A DNA stretch of 64,000 bases from Roseobacter sp. SK209-2-6 (lineage in GTDB: Bacteria > Pseudomonadota > Alphaproteobacteria > Rhodobacterales > Rhodobacteraceae), in assembly GCF_000169455.1 (NCBI RefSeq), contig NZ_AAYC01000013.1, positions 95,162-159,161 on the forward strand, read 5' to 3'. This document shows, in pieces, positions 8,110 to 17,412 of the stretch. A model generated the notes under the pieces. It was given only the letters and a program-made list of their open reading frames with translations. It was not told the DNA's origin and made no database searches. How positions within the stretch are numbered: the stretch's first letter is position 1; every line of letters starts with the position of its first letter. The translations under genes and the position numbers were made by a program.

Positions 8110-8543
8110 GTGAGGCACCCTCTCCCTCGCGGCCAGTTCTTGGAGCTATTGCGGTTGTCTATCACGCGGGCAGCGTTCTTCTGGTGCAACGCGGCAAGCC
8201 GCCGAACCTGGGCAGCTGGGGATTTCCCGGTGGCCATGTTGAACTCGGCGAAACCGGGAAAGAAGCGGCCGTTCGGGAGCTCTTTGAAGAAACCGGCGTG
8301 CGGGCCAAGGCTCTGGATTATCTGACCAATGTGGATGTCATGCTGCGTGACCCATCGGGTGCAGTGCAACGGCAATATCTGCTTACGGCGGTACTCTGTC
8401 GCTATCTTGAGGGCGCGCCCATCGCGGCGGATGACGCCGCCGATGCGCGCTGGATTGCCCTTACAGATCTGGATTGCGGGGAGTTCGATCTGATCGATCA
8501 GGTTTCTGAGGTCGCGCATCTGGCGGCGACCTATCACCGCTGA
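8106..8543 (+). CDS. Nudix hydrolase
   Basis: A 145-residue pyrophosphohydrolase with a perfect Nudix box at residues 42-65 (G-x5-E-x7-RE-L-x-EE-x-G-V), where the glutamates bind the divalent metal. The flanking RGKPPNLGSWGFPGG is usual for ADP-ribose or NADH-type Nudix enzymes, but the substrate cannot be told. Its ATG overlaps the TGA of the DsbD-domain gene by 4 bases, so the two form an operon. It is convergent with the RND pump gene. Confidence 0.93.
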   Translation: MSEAPSPSRPVLGAIAVVYHAGSVLLVQRGKPPNLGSWGFPGGHVELGETGKEAAVRELFEETGVRAKALDYLTNVDVMLRDPSGAVQRQYLLTAVLCRYLEGAPIAADDAADARWIALTDLDCGEFDLIDQVSEVAHLAATYHR

Positions 8544-8557
8544 AACATCAAAACGCT

Positions 8558-8595
8558 TCAGGGCGCTCAAGGGGTTCCCCCGCCTGACGCCCTGA
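8558..8595. terminator. Nested hairpin between convergent Nudix and RND genes
   Basis: TCAGGGCG (8558-8565) pairs perfectly with CGCCCTGA (8588-8595). Inside lies a second palindrome GGGGTTCCCC (8571-8580). It sits between two convergent stops, as expected for a bidirectional terminator, but lacks a T-tract. Confidence 0.5.
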
Positions 8596-8624
8596 GATCA
8601 CCCACAGAGCTTGGTGCAAAGGTC

Positions 8625-11600
8625 CTAGGCTCCAGCGCGTCTGTGGTTGCGAAGCCCCTGACCAATCCCAGCCAAGACATAGGCCAAGCCGGCCAAGGTC
8701 GTCATGCCGGCAAGACACAGGAGCAGTGCGGCGCGAAGCGGTTCAAACTCAGCTAAAGCGGGCCAGAGGCTGCGCAGGGCCGGATGCAAAATCCCATTGG
8801 CCATGGCCCATCCCAGGGTCAGGAGCAGCCAGCCGAACTGCAGCGTAGCGATGCCCAGTATCAGAGCGCGCAGAGGTCTGCGTGTGCTCTTTACAGCGCG
8901 CCGCAGCGCGGTGAGGGGCCGCGCGGCATCCTGTTGGATTGCCACCAGGGCCGGCACTACCAAAAGCACCAGGAACATTCCAAAACCCAGACCATAGACC
9001 AGCGTGATCACCGTCGGTTTCAGAAACTGCGCCTGTTGAGAGCTTTCGTACATCAAGGGGGCGAGGCCCAGAACCGTGGTCAGGGTCGTCAGCATCACCG
9101 GTCTCAGGCGGTCCGCCGCTCCGTCAATGATTGAAGGGATCAACCCACGCGTTTCGGCGTATTCATCGATGGTGGTGACCAGGACAATGGAATCATTAAT
9201 GATAATGCCGGTCATCCCCAAGAGGCCAACCACCGTGAACATGCTCAGCGGGACATTCCACATGTAGTGCCCCCAGATTGTCCCAACCAAGCCAAAGGGA
9301 ATGATCGCCATAACCACCAGGGGCCGGGTCCAGCTGGCAAAGATCCAGGCCAGAACCAGATAGATGCCCGCCAGACAGAGGACCAGCCCCGTGCGCGCAT
9401 CATTGAGGAAATCATCTTCCTGCTCGCTCAACCCACTCAGGCGCCATTCCACTTGCAGGCGGCTGGCAATATCCGGCAGGATCTCCTCCTGCAGCGCCTC
9501 GGTGACGGCTTCGGCGCGTGCCGGATCATCCTCGGAAATGTCACCTGTCACGCTGATGACGCGAATACCGTTTTCACGCCGTACCGTGGAAAAACCGGTG
9601 CGCTGATTGACCGAGACAATATCCGCAAGCGGCACATAGACACCGCTGGGGCTGCGCATCAGGGTGCGCTCGAGGAAATCTGCTGTCAGCTCATCCTTGG
9701 GCAGTTCCACCCGGATTTCCGCACTCCGCGGCCCATCGGGATAGGTCGCGGCCTCCAGCCCGTTGAGCCGCGCCCGCAGCGCCCGCCCAAGAGTATCAAT
9801 GGTGAAATTCAGTGCTTGGCCCTGGGGGGTCAGCTCCAACACCAATTCCTCTTTGTCATAGGCAAGGTTGTCTTCGACCGCAGAGACCTCTGGGAAACGC
9901 AAAAGGGCAGTCTTCAGATCTTCGGAGGCTTGTTTGAGCACCTGCACCTCTGCCCCATAGAATTGCACGTCCAGCGCATCCCCACCGGGACCGGATCGCC
10001 AACTGCGAAACGACAGGGTTTCAACCAGTGGGTGGCGGGTAACCCGCTCCTGCAGCTCAGCCACAAAGGCAAAGCTGGAGTACTCTGGCCGCAGATCCGC
10101 ATCGATCAATTCAATCGAGATGCCGCCCAAAAGGTCATTGTCCTTGGCCTCCACACCAGAGAGGCCCCGACCCGCGTTGCCACCCACCTCGGCCATGACA
10201 AAATCAATTGGGTTTGGCCCCTCGTATCGGGTGGCATATTCCTTGCCCAGCTCCTCCGTTGCGCGTTGCATTTCGCGCATCATCGCCAGGGTATCTTCAC
10301 GGGTGGCCCCCTCAGCCATGGCGAAATTGCCGGTCACCGAGCCACGTTCGGGCGCGTTGAAGAAGCGCCATTTGACATCGCCCCCGATAAACAGTGCCAT
10401 CTGGCTGGCCAGGATCGCCAGCGCCCCGGCCAGAACCACATAGCGCGCCTGCACCACCAGCGACATCAAGGGACGGAACATGTGGTCGCGCCCCCAGCGG
10501 AAGCCACGGTTCACCACACGGTTGGGCACATCATACCAGTGGTTTTTCTGTGCATGGGTTAGCGCATGAGCCATATGGTTGGGCAGGATCAGGAAACACT
10601 CCATCAGCGAGGCCGCCAGCACCGCAATGACCGTAAAGGGAATGTCGCGGATCAACTCACCAAACCGACCGCCGACTGCAACCAGACCAAAAAAGGCAAT
10701 AATAGTGGTCAGGGTTGCGGCAAAGACCGGCATCGCCATGCGCCGGGCCGCGTTCTCTGCTGCCTGCATCGGGGTTTCCCCCAGGCGGCGTACCCGGAAA
10801 TCCGCATGCTCCCCCACCACAATTGCATCATCGACCACGATGCCAAGGGTAATGATCAACCCAAAGAGAGAGACCATATTGATGGTAATGCCCGCAGCAT
10901 ACATCAGCGCCACCGCCGCAAACATCGCGGCAGGAATACCCGCTGCAACCCAAAAGGCGATCCGGCTGTTGAGGAATAGGAACAAGAGGGCCAGGACCAG
11001 TCCCAGCCCCATCAACCCATTGTCCACCAGGATGTTCAATCGATCTGTGATCGCCTCTGCTCGGGTGCGGATCAGGCTGGCACTGACTCCCGCTGGCAGG
11101 CTGGCCTGCAGGGTGTCCACAACCCTCTGAACCTGCCCCTGAATGACGATGGCATTACCCTGATCAGAGCGATCCACCCGGATCGACATGGCCGGGTGTT
11201 CACCAACAAAATAGCTACGATTGCGATCAACACCTTCCACGGTGATCTGTGCCAGATCTCCCACGGTCAGCAGGGATCCATCCGCATTGGTGCGCAACAC
11301 AATGGAGGCAATCTCCTCCGGTTTGCGCTTCTCGCGCCCGGTGCGCACGCGGGCATTGGCCCCTGTCACTTCTCCGGCCGGGTCTGCATCGGTCTCCTCG
11401 GCGATTGCAGCTGCAATATCGCTCATCGAGATATCATGCTTGATCAAATTGGCCGAGGGCACCTCAACCATTGTGCGCGGGGCGGCCAATCCACGGATGG
11501 TGGTTCTGGTCACCCCAGCGGCAAAAAGACGAACAATCAGTTCATCCGCAAACAGGCCAAGCTGCGCTGGCGCAATGGGACCTGTAATCACCACATCAGT

Positions 11601-12032
11601 GACACGATCCCGCCAGGCGCCCCGCCGCACCGTTGGCTCTTCGATTTCTTCCGGCAGCGAGGTAATCGCATCCACCGCAGACTGCACATCATCCGCTGCG
11701 CGCGCCATATCCCAGCCGGGTTCAAAATCCAGGCTGAGCGTGGCCAGGCCTTCGCGAGAGGTGGAGTTGGTCTCTTCCACCCCGTCGACGGCCAAAAGCG
11801 CAGGCTCCAGAACCTGAACAATGGCGCTGTCCACATCCTCGGGGCCGGCCCCTTCCCAGGTGACGCTTACGGTCACTTGTTCGACAATCACATCGGGAAA
11901 AAACTGGGCGCGCATCTTGGGCATGGCGGCCGCACCCAGGATCAGCAGAACCACCAGTAGCAGATTGGCCGCGGTCCGGTGGCGGGTGAAATAGCTAAGC
12001 AGTCCACCTGCCGGGCGAGAGAGATCACGCAT
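8625..12032 (-). CDS. RND-family efflux permease (AcrB/MexF-like)
   Basis: A 1135-residue inner-membrane pump with the RND pattern: TM1 at residues 22-38, a large periplasmic loop starting QFFPDVIVEQVTV, TM2-6, a second loop, and TM7-12. The TM4 proton-relay pair appears as GIVVDDAIVVGEH, repeated in degenerate form (GIIINDSIVLVTT) in TM10. Sequence style (VTVSWEGAGPEDVDSAI, LEPALLAVDGVEE) resembles the HAE-like pumps common in alphaproteobacteria. An extra 90 residues with two membrane spans follow the usual end (about 1045-1135). Three bases separate it from its adaptor gene upstream. No outer membrane channel gene is nearby. Confidence 0.93.
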   Translation of the reverse strand: MRDLSRPAGGLLSYFTRHRTAANLLLVVLLILGAAAMPKMRAQFFPDVIVEQVTVSVTWEGAGPEDVDSAIVQVLEPALLAVDGVEETNSTSREGLATLSLDFEPGWDMARAADDVQSAVDAITSLPEEIEEPTVRRGAWRDRVTDVVITGPIAPAQLGLFADELIVRLFAAGVTRTTIRGLAAPRTMVEVPSANLIKHDISMSDIAAAIAEETDADPAGEVTGANARVRTGREKRKPEEIASIVLRTNADGSLLTVGDLAQITVEGVDRNRSYFVGEHPAMSIRVDRSDQGNAIVIQGQVQRVVDTLQASLPAGVSASLIRTRAEAITDRLNILVDNGLMGLGLVLALLFLFLNSRIAFWVAAGIPAAMFAAVALMYAAGITINMVSLFGLIITLGIVVDDAIVVGEHADFRVRRLGETPMQAAENAARRMAMPVFAATLTTIIAFFGLVAVGGRFGELIRDIPFTVIAVLAASLMECFLILPNHMAHALTHAQKNHWYDVPNRVVNRGFRWGRDHMFRPLMSLVVQARYVVLAGALAILASQMALFIGGDVKWRFFNAPERGSVTGNFAMAEGATREDTLAMMREMQRATEELGKEYATRYEGPNPIDFVMAEVGGNAGRGLSGVEAKDNDLLGGISIELIDADLRPEYSSFAFVAELQERVTRHPLVETLSFRSWRSGPGGDALDVQFYGAEVQVLKQASEDLKTALLRFPEVSAVEDNLAYDKEELVLELTPQGQALNFTIDTLGRALRARLNGLEAATYPDGPRSAEIRVELPKDELTADFLERTLMRSPSGVYVPLADIVSVNQRTGFSTVRRENGIRVISVTGDISEDDPARAEAVTEALQEEILPDIASRLQVEWRLSGLSEQEDDFLNDARTGLVLCLAGIYLVLAWIFASWTRPLVVMAIIPFGLVGTIWGHYMWNVPLSMFTVVGLLGMTGIIINDSIVLVTTIDEYAETRGLIPSIIDGAADRLRPVMLTTLTTVLGLAPLMYESSQQAQFLKPTVITLVYGLGFGMFLVLLVVPALVAIQQDAARPLTALRRAVKSTRRPLRALILGIATLQFGWLLLTLGWAMANGILHPALRSLWPALAEFEPLRAALLLCLAGMTTLAGLAYVLAGIGQGLRNHRRAGA

Positions 12033-12035
12033 CGA

Positions 12036-13496
12036 TCATCCCCCCTTCCGGGTTTCGATCCTATTGACCAGTTTTTCTGGCACGGCGGCCGCTTTCAGCT
12101 GTCCCAGGATCCGCGATTTCACCGCATCCGGCATCGCGGCATTCCCCTCAACCAGGGATACCAGCTCTGCGCGCCGTTCTGCGCTGAGTTCAACCATCGG
12201 AGACGAGGCCCTTTGATCTAGTGCTGCCCCCTGGCGCAGCACCCGTACCCGAATGCCTGCTCCCAATAGAGGGGTGCGGCCGGTAATGACCTCTCGCCCG
12301 GCCAACCCTTCGCCCCGGATCAGGATATCGTCCCCCTGGCGGCGCAGCAGCTCAACTGGCAGGGCTTCCAGCCGGTCTTCGGCCCCAAGCACCAAAACCG
12401 TGCCATCGACGCCCAGAGCAGATGCCGGCACCTGTGCCACCGCGTCCAGGGGCGGTTCTTCCACTTTGACGGTGACAAAATCGCCCGGTTTGAATCCGGG
12501 CGAGCTGTCCAGGCTGGCATAGAGCAGCCGCCCGGTTTGCCCATCACCGACACCGCCGCTTGCCCGTGACAGGGTTCCCGTTGCCACCAGCCCAGCGCCA
12601 GAGGCATCCAATGTGACCCGAACCGGAGCGACCCGCAGATGCCCCTCCTGGTCCAGGAGTCGCGCATATTGCAGGGTCGAGACGCGGAAGGACACTTCCA
12701 ACAGATCCGGATCGACAAGCTCGGCGAGTTTTTCATTGGCAGAAACCAAACGTCCTTCCACAAGGGTGACCCCCTGCAGGGTTCCGCCAAAGCCAGCGCG
12801 AAGGGTGGTATCACTCAGATCACGTTCGGCGCGTTCCAATGCAATCCGGCTGCGTGAGGCGCGTGTTGCCGCCTGATCGACACGCGCCTCTGCCTGGCTA
12901 ACGGCCTGACGGCGCGAAATCACTGCCTGACGCGCAGAGGCGGCGGTCAGGGCTGCATCTTCAACCGCTGCCGTCGTCCCGACCCCGCGCTCTTGCAAAT
13001 CGATCTGTCGCTGATGCGCCCGCGCGCGCAACTGCGCCTGTTCCTGCGAGGCGCTCAACTCATCATTGGCCAGGTCCAAGGCCCGTTCTGCATCCCGCTC
13101 TTCCGCGCGGGCATCCATCATGTCCGCCTCAGCCTCTTCCTTGGCGTCCATGGCGTCTGATGGATCGATCCGAACAAGAACCTCATCCTGGGTAACCTGT
13201 CCGCCTTCTTCAAAACTCTCTGCCAGAGAAACCACGCGTCCCGCGACCGCACTGCGCAATTCCAGCGTACGGCGGCTTTCAATGCGGCCAAAGGCACTCA
13301 GCTCCGGGGCAATCCGTGTCAGCTCTGCTTTGACCACATGCACGGCAAAAACGCGTTCGCGCACCGGTGGCGTTCGCGGCTCAGCATTCATCCGGGCCTG
13401 AAGGGCTGAAATGATGGTCTGCCCAGCATAGAGCAGCAGCGCTGCTGTCATGGCGGCCAGAACCAGGCCCGTCAAACTATGCCGCAAGAAGCGCAT
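12036..13496 (-). CDS. RND efflux periplasmic adaptor (HlyD/MFP family)
   Basis: The 486-residue membrane-fusion protein has an N-terminal signal anchor (residues 7-30) and lipoyl half-domains at SAVAGRVVSLAESFEEGGQV and GGTLQGVTLVEGRLV (both read in pieces). Between them lies a long Ala/Arg/Glu/Gln-rich coiled-coil hairpin (about 115-235), then beta-barrel and membrane-proximal domains. After the usual end near residue 430 there is an extra helical tail rich in charged residues (AERRAELVSLVEG onward). It links the RND permease to an outer membrane channel in the periplasm. It is the promoter-proximal gene of the pair. Confidence 0.93.
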   Translation of the reverse strand: MRFLRHSLTGLVLAAMTAALLLYAGQTIISALQARMNAEPRTPPVRERVFAVHVVKAELTRIAPELSAFGRIESRRTLELRSAVAGRVVSLAESFEEGGQVTQDEVLVRIDPSDAMDAKEEAEADMMDARAEERDAERALDLANDELSASQEQAQLRARAHQRQIDLQERGVGTTAAVEDAALTAASARQAVISRRQAVSQAEARVDQAATRASRSRIALERAERDLSDTTLRAGFGGTLQGVTLVEGRLVSANEKLAELVDPDLLEVSFRVSTLQYARLLDQEGHLRVAPVRVTLDASGAGLVATGTLSRASGGVGDGQTGRLLYASLDSSPGFKPGDFVTVKVEEPPLDAVAQVPASALGVDGTVLVLGAEDRLEALPVELLRRQGDDILIRGEGLAGREVITGRTPLLGAGIRVRVLRQGAALDQRASSPMVELSAERRAELVSLVEGNAAMPDAVKSRILGQLKAAAVPEKLVNRIETRKGG

Positions 13497-13653
13497 CTTT
13501 TATTCCTTCCGGTGGCAGGGCCTCAAAGCCCAAGCGGCCAGTACAGCCGCAGCGACATGCAAATCACCCCACAGGGAGGCGCCACTTGCCACTACAGCCG
13601 GTTACTTAGACCATAAGATAGGGTCCGGCTCGTGATTTACACGCACCGCCTAT

Positions 13654-14196
13654 CTATTTCCGTCGCTCATGTTCCGACAAACGTGGCATAATTTCCACAA
13701 AATTGCAGGGGCGATGGCGGTAATCCAGTTGCAATGAGAGGATTTCATCCCAACCATCCTTGCAAGCGCCGGGGCTGCCGGGCAATGCAAAGAGATAGGT
13801 GCCGCCTGCCACGCCACCGGTGGCGCGGGACTGAACTGCAGATGTGCCGATCTTCTTCATCGACACGATGGTGAAAACGGTTCCAAAGGCCTCGATCTCT
13901 TTTTCATAGACGTCGCGATGCGCTTCAACCGAGACATCCCGTCCTGTCAGACCGGTGCCCCCGGTCGAGATCACCACATCGACGCCTTCATCCGCGACCC
14001 AGGCCCGCAGTTGTTCTGCGATATCGGCGCGCTCATCCGGCATAATCTTGCGATCCGCCAGGATATGGCCTGCTGCCTGAAGCCGATCCACCAGCACCTG
14101 ACCAGAGCGATCCTGTTCCAGGCTGCGGCTATCGGAGACGGTCAAGATGGCGATCCGAACCGGGATGAACTCCATGGTTTCATCTATGCGTGACAT
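13654..14196 (-). CDS. moaB: Molybdenum cofactor biosynthesis protein B
   Basis: A 180-residue MoaB/MogA-type protein that binds or adenylylates molybdopterin during molybdenum cofactor assembly. The nucleotide/pterin loop VVISTGGTGLTGRDVS starts at about residue 84, preceded by the family N-terminus IAILTVSDSRSLEQDRSG and followed by FALPGSPGACKDGWDEIL near the end. It lies 9 bases before the LysE gene in the same direction and far from moaD/moaE at 32 kb. Confidence 0.93.
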   Translation of the reverse strand: MSRIDETMEFIPVRIAILTVSDSRSLEQDRSGQVLVDRLQAAGHILADRKIMPDERADIAEQLRAWVADEGVDVVISTGGTGLTGRDVSVEAHRDVYEKEIEAFGTVFTIVSMKKIGTSAVQSRATGGVAGGTYLFALPGSPGACKDGWDEILSLQLDYRHRPCNFVEIMPRLSEHERRK

Positions 14197-14205
14197 GGCA
14201 AAGCC

Positions 14206-14826
14206 TCATGTTCTTTCCAAAAGCGCGAGGCGTAGAGCCAGCCCCGCAAAAATTCCGCTGGAGATCCGCCCCAACCAGCGCGCGGCAGTCGGCGAGCTGA
14301 TCAGACGGCGCCCGGCTTGGCCCGCGAAAATGCCAATCAGCCCATTCACCACAAAGCCGCCCAGCCCGAGTACCAGTCCAAAGATGAGGAACTGGCCCAG
14401 GACGGATCCAGCAGCGGGATCAACAAACTGGGGCACAAAGGCCAGGACAAAAAGGATCACCTTGGGGTTGGTGAGATTGACCAAAAAACCGTCCCAAAAG
14501 GCGCGGCGGGCCGGTGCAGCGGGCAGGTCGGCAGACAGGGCAGGTTGGCGCAGCGCGCCCCAGGCCAGATAAAGGAGATAGCCGACGCCAAGCCAGCGAA
14601 TGACGTCAAACAGCGCGGGCATGGCAGCCAGCGCTGCACTCAGCCCCAGTCCCGCGAGTGCGACATGCACCATTCCGCCCGCAGAGATCCCCGCGCTCGC
14701 GGCAACAGCAGAGCTCCGCCCGGATCGCAGCCCCTGGCCCAAACAAAACAGCATATCCGCGCCGGGGGTCAGGTTCAGGGCAAGAGCAGCAGGCACAAAG
14801 GCAATAAGAACATAAGGATCGACCAT
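14206..14826 (-). CDS. LysE/RhtB-family amino acid exporter
   Basis: A 206-residue inner-membrane protein with about six hydrophobic spans. The family motif is present as ALNLTPGADMLFCLGQGLRSG near the N-terminus and GFLVNLTNPKVILFVLAF in the middle. Members export amino acids or homoserine lactones; the substrate here is unknown. The ATG at 14826 gives MVDPYVLIAF; the frame is open further upstream but that part is not family-like. Sixteen bases separate it from the phosphoesterase gene upstream. Confidence 0.9.
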   Translation of the reverse strand: MVDPYVLIAFVPAALALNLTPGADMLFCLGQGLRSGRSSAVAASAGISAGGMVHVALAGLGLSAALAAMPALFDVIRWLGVGYLLYLAWGALRQPALSADLPAAPARRAFWDGFLVNLTNPKVILFVLAFVPQFVDPAAGSVLGQFLIFGLVLGLGGFVVNGLIGIFAGQAGRRLISSPTAARWLGRISSGIFAGLALRLALLERT

Positions 14827-14842
14827 TTTTGTATCCCCTGAG

Positions 14843-15439
14843 TTAGTCGAGGTCAAAAAAGCTGGGAACCGGGCCCAGATTGGCCGCGACAGTATGGCCA
14901 ATCTTTCCACGGTATCCCCAGGAATCATGCACATGGCCAAAAAGTGCCAGCTTGGGCTTTACCTCTTCAATGGCCTGTAGAACCGACTGGGATCCAACGC
15001 TGTCTCCTTGCGAGGTTACATCCCCAAACCCTTTTGGCGGTGAATGGCTGATCAGAACATCTGCGCGCTGACAGGGGCTCAGCATCAGCTTGGCTTCCAG
15101 CTCCGAAAGGTTCATGGACCATTCCCCAAATGGAGGCGGCGGAACCGCATAGCCAAGACCAAAGAACTGTGCCCCCTTCTGGGTGATCTCGCTGCCATGC
15201 AGAACATGCATATTTGGTAGTGCAACGGCCTCGAGCTCTTGCTGGCTTTCAGCATTGCCGGGAACCGCAATCACCGGGCATCGGATCGCCGAAAGCATCA
15301 CCATCGCCAGGTCCAGCCCGCTGCGCGCATTGCAGAAATCACCGGCTGCGACCACCAGGTCGGCTTTGGCACTGGCCTTGACCAAAAGTTGCGCTTGACT
15401 GCGCGACATATGCAGATCGGAAAAGGCCATGATACGCAT
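14843..15439 (-). CDS. Calcineurin-like metallophosphoesterase
   Basis: A 198-residue phosphoesterase with the dimetal motifs in order: FSDLHMSR (D-x-H, residues 6-10), VVAAGDFCNA (GD), VPGNAESQQ (GN in place of GNH), LISHSPPKGFGD and LFGHVHDSWG (GHxH). The full metal set suggests an active hydrolase of a phosphodiester or nucleotide. The substrate is unknown. It starts 1 base after the stop of the uracil-DNA glycosylase gene, so the two are probably co-transcribed. Confidence 0.88.
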   Translation of the reverse strand: MRIMAFSDLHMSRSQAQLLVKASAKADLVVAAGDFCNARSGLDLAMVMLSAIRCPVIAVPGNAESQQELEAVALPNMHVLHGSEITQKGAQFFGLGYAVPPPPFGEWSMNLSELEAKLMLSPCQRADVLISHSPPKGFGDVTSQGDSVGSQSVLQAIEEVKPKLALFGHVHDSWGYRGKIGHTVAANLGPVPSFFDLD

Positions 15440-15440
15440 A

Positions 15441-16235
15441 TCAGTTCGTCTCCTTCGTCGGCCGCGCCCTGTTCAATCGCGCCTTGAGTTCCAGAAGATC
15501 CGCCCAGGCTTGGCGTTTCTGGTGCGGCTGGCGCAATAGAAAGGCCGGGTGAAACATCGGCATTACCGGTTTCCCCCAGGCCTGATCCCAATTCCCGCGC
15601 AGGCGGGTGATGCCACGCTTACCCAGGACGGCCTGACAACTGATGTTTCCCATGAGCACCAGGAAATCTGGCTGCGCCAGGGCTACATGCCGTTCCAGAA
15701 AGGGCATCATCATGGCGATTTCTTCGGCCTGCGGGTCGCGGTTCTGCGGTGGCCTCCAGGGGAGGACATTGGTGATATAGACATTTTCCGAACGGCTGAG
15801 GCCAATCGCTGTGAGCATCCGGTCCAGCATCTGCCCTGCTCGCCCAACAAAAGGCTTGCCCTGCAAATCCTCATCCCGACCGGGCGCCTCCCCGATCACC
15901 ATGACATTGGCACCAGCCTGACCGTCGCTGAAAACCAGATTGCGCGCACCGCGCTTCAAACCGCAATGCTCAAACCCTGCTATAGCCTCTTTGAGGGCGG
16001 GCAAGCTGGACGCGGCCTGCGCCGCTTTGCGGGCCACGGCCACCGGATCCACTGGTTTGGGCTTTTCGACCGCCGGTTCCGGAGTGCGGGACTTGTTTGA
16101 AGCGGTTTTTTGGGGTGCAGAAGGCTGCAGGGAATAGCGATCAATCGGCGCTTCACTAAGCGCCTCGGTTGCCCCCAGTTCAACCTGCCATTCCAACAGC
16201 GCTTTGGCGCTCCAATAATCCAATGCCGATTCCAT
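15441..16235 (-). CDS. Uracil-DNA glycosylase, family 4-like
   Basis: The 264-residue enzyme should remove uracil from DNA. After a variable proline-rich linker (30-75) come the family 4/5 motifs VIGEAPGRDEDLQGKPFVGRAG (from 114, read in two pieces), ITNVLPWRPPQNR and the late MFHPAFLLRQP (H229). Family 4 enzymes normally hold a [4Fe-4S] cluster through four cysteines, but this protein has only two in total (C91, C200). It therefore probably lacks the cluster. It is the promoter-proximal gene before the phosphoesterase, divergent from pyrB. Confidence 0.88.
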   Translation of the reverse strand: MESALDYWSAKALLEWQVELGATEALSEAPIDRYSLQPSAPQKTASNKSRTPEPAVEKPKPVDPVAVARKAAQAASSLPALKEAIAGFEHCGLKRGARNLVFSDGQAGANVMVIGEAPGRDEDLQGKPFVGRAGQMLDRMLTAIGLSRSENVYITNVLPWRPPQNRDPQAEEIAMMMPFLERHVALAQPDFLVLMGNISCQAVLGKRGITRLRGNWDQAWGKPVMPMFHPAFLLRQPHQKRQAWADLLELKARLNRARPTKETN

Positions 16236-16457
16236 GCCTCAAGCTACCCTGCCCCGCAGCCAAGCGAAACACCCCAAGTTTCGCCCCCAAGCTCTATCGG
16301 GCATTTGCTACCATTCCAGCCTAAGCTTCATAAAAAAGGAGCAAAATCTCCTTTGCCGAGGCACCGCTAAAACTGCCAGGTTTTGACGGCGCAGCACGCC
16401 TTGCCCGTTTAGTTCATGCTGCCTATAAGGGCCTGCAAACAGAGCGGAGCCTGCCCC
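16236..16457. promoter_or_regulatory. Divergent spacer, UDG / pyrB
   Basis: This 222-base spacer must carry the promoters of the glycosylase gene and the pyr operon. It contains the hairpin described at 16335-16354. No PurR- or PyrR-type element was recognised. Confidence 0.45.
16335..16354 (-). terminator. Intrinsic terminator in minus orientation, upstream of pyrB
   Basis: AAAGGAG (16335-16341) pairs perfectly with CTCCTTT (16348-16354) around a 6-nt loop. A run of A lies on its left, so on the minus strand the stem is followed by a U-tract. It would stop transcripts coming leftward from pyrB toward the glycosylase gene. Confidence 0.5.
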
Positions 16458-17408
16458 ATGTCCTTTGACCACCGCCACCTGCTGGGTATTGAAACCCTAA
16501 AACCGCATGAGATCACCGCAATTCTGGATCTGGCCGACAGCTATGTTGAGCTGAACCGCCGGCCAGAGAAACACTCTGATGCGCTGGCCGGGCTCACCCA
16601 GATCAATATGTTCTTTGAGAATTCCACCCGCACCCAGGCCAGCTTTGAGATCGCTGGCAAACGTCTTGGGGCGGATGTGATGAATATGGCGATGCAGGCC
16701 TCTTCGATCAAAAAGGGGGAAACCCTGATTGATACGGCCATGACACTGAACGCCATGCATCCGGATTTGCTGGTGGTGCGTCACCCGCATTCCGGCGCGG
16801 TTGACCTCTTGTCGCAAAAGGTGAATTGCGCGGTGTTGAACGCGGGCGATGGTCGGCACGAACATCCAACACAGGCGCTGCTGGATGCCCTGACCATCCG
16901 CCGGGCCAAGGGGCGGCTACACCGCCTGAACATCGCGATTTGTGGCGATATCGCCCATTCCCGCGTCGCGCGCTCGAACCTAATCCTGCTGGGCAAGATG
17001 GAAAACCGCATCCGCCTGATAGGCCCACCAACCCTGGTGCCCGGACAGTTTGCCGAGTTTGGCGCCGAGATCTACGACGACATGCGCGAAGGCCTGAAAG
17101 ACGTCGATGTGGTGATGATGCTGAGGCTGCAGAAAGAACGCATGGACGGCGGCTTTATCCCTTCCGAGCGCGAGTATTATCACCGCTTTGGCTTGGATGC
17201 TGAAAAGCTGGCCCAGGCCAAGCCCGATGCCATCGTCATGCACCCCGGTCCGATGAACCGCGGCGTGGAGATCGACGGCACCATCGCGGATGACATCAAC
17301 CGCTCGGTCATCCAGGAGCAGGTTGAAATGGGTGTTGCCGTGCGCATGGCTGCGATGGATCTGCTTGCGCAGAACCTGCGTAAAAGCCGCATGGAAGCCA
17401 CGGGTTAA
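16458..17408 (+). CDS. pyrB: Aspartate carbamoyltransferase catalytic chain
   Basis: This 316-residue protein catalyses carbamoyl phosphate plus aspartate to carbamoyl aspartate in pyrimidine synthesis. The carbamoyl phosphate loop [12 protein letters not shown] lies near residue 53, the [11 protein letters not shown] motif near 138 and the aspartate-binding [12 protein letters not shown] near 262. The start at 16458 ([12 protein letters not shown]) follows a purine-rich stretch; upstream codons are open but not conserved. It opens an operon with two unknown genes, pyrC', plsY and another unknown, with gaps of a few bases or overlaps. Confidence 0.97.
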   Translation: MSFDHRHLLGIETLKPHEITAILDLADSYVELNRRPEKHSDALAGLTQINMFFENSTRTQASFEIAGKRLGADVMNMAMQASSIKKGETLIDTAMTLNAMHPDLLVVRHPHSGAVDLLSQKVNCAVLNAGDGRHEHPTQALLDALTIRRAKGRLHRLNIAICGDIAHSRVARSNLILLGKMENRIRLIGPPTLVPGQFAEFGAEIYDDMREGLKDVDVVMMLRLQKERMDGGFIPSEREYYHRFGLDAEKLAQAKPDAIVMHPGPMNRGVEIDGTIADDINRSVIQEQVEMGVAVRMAAMDLLAQNLRKSRMEATG

Positions 17409-17412
17409 GGCC

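Noticed and set aside
9267..10562. Long open frame (431 codons) on the plus strand
   Set aside because: It lies entirely inside the RND permease gene on the other strand; its protein is His/Gln/Arg-rich and unlike any family, as usual for antisense frames in GC-rich DNA.
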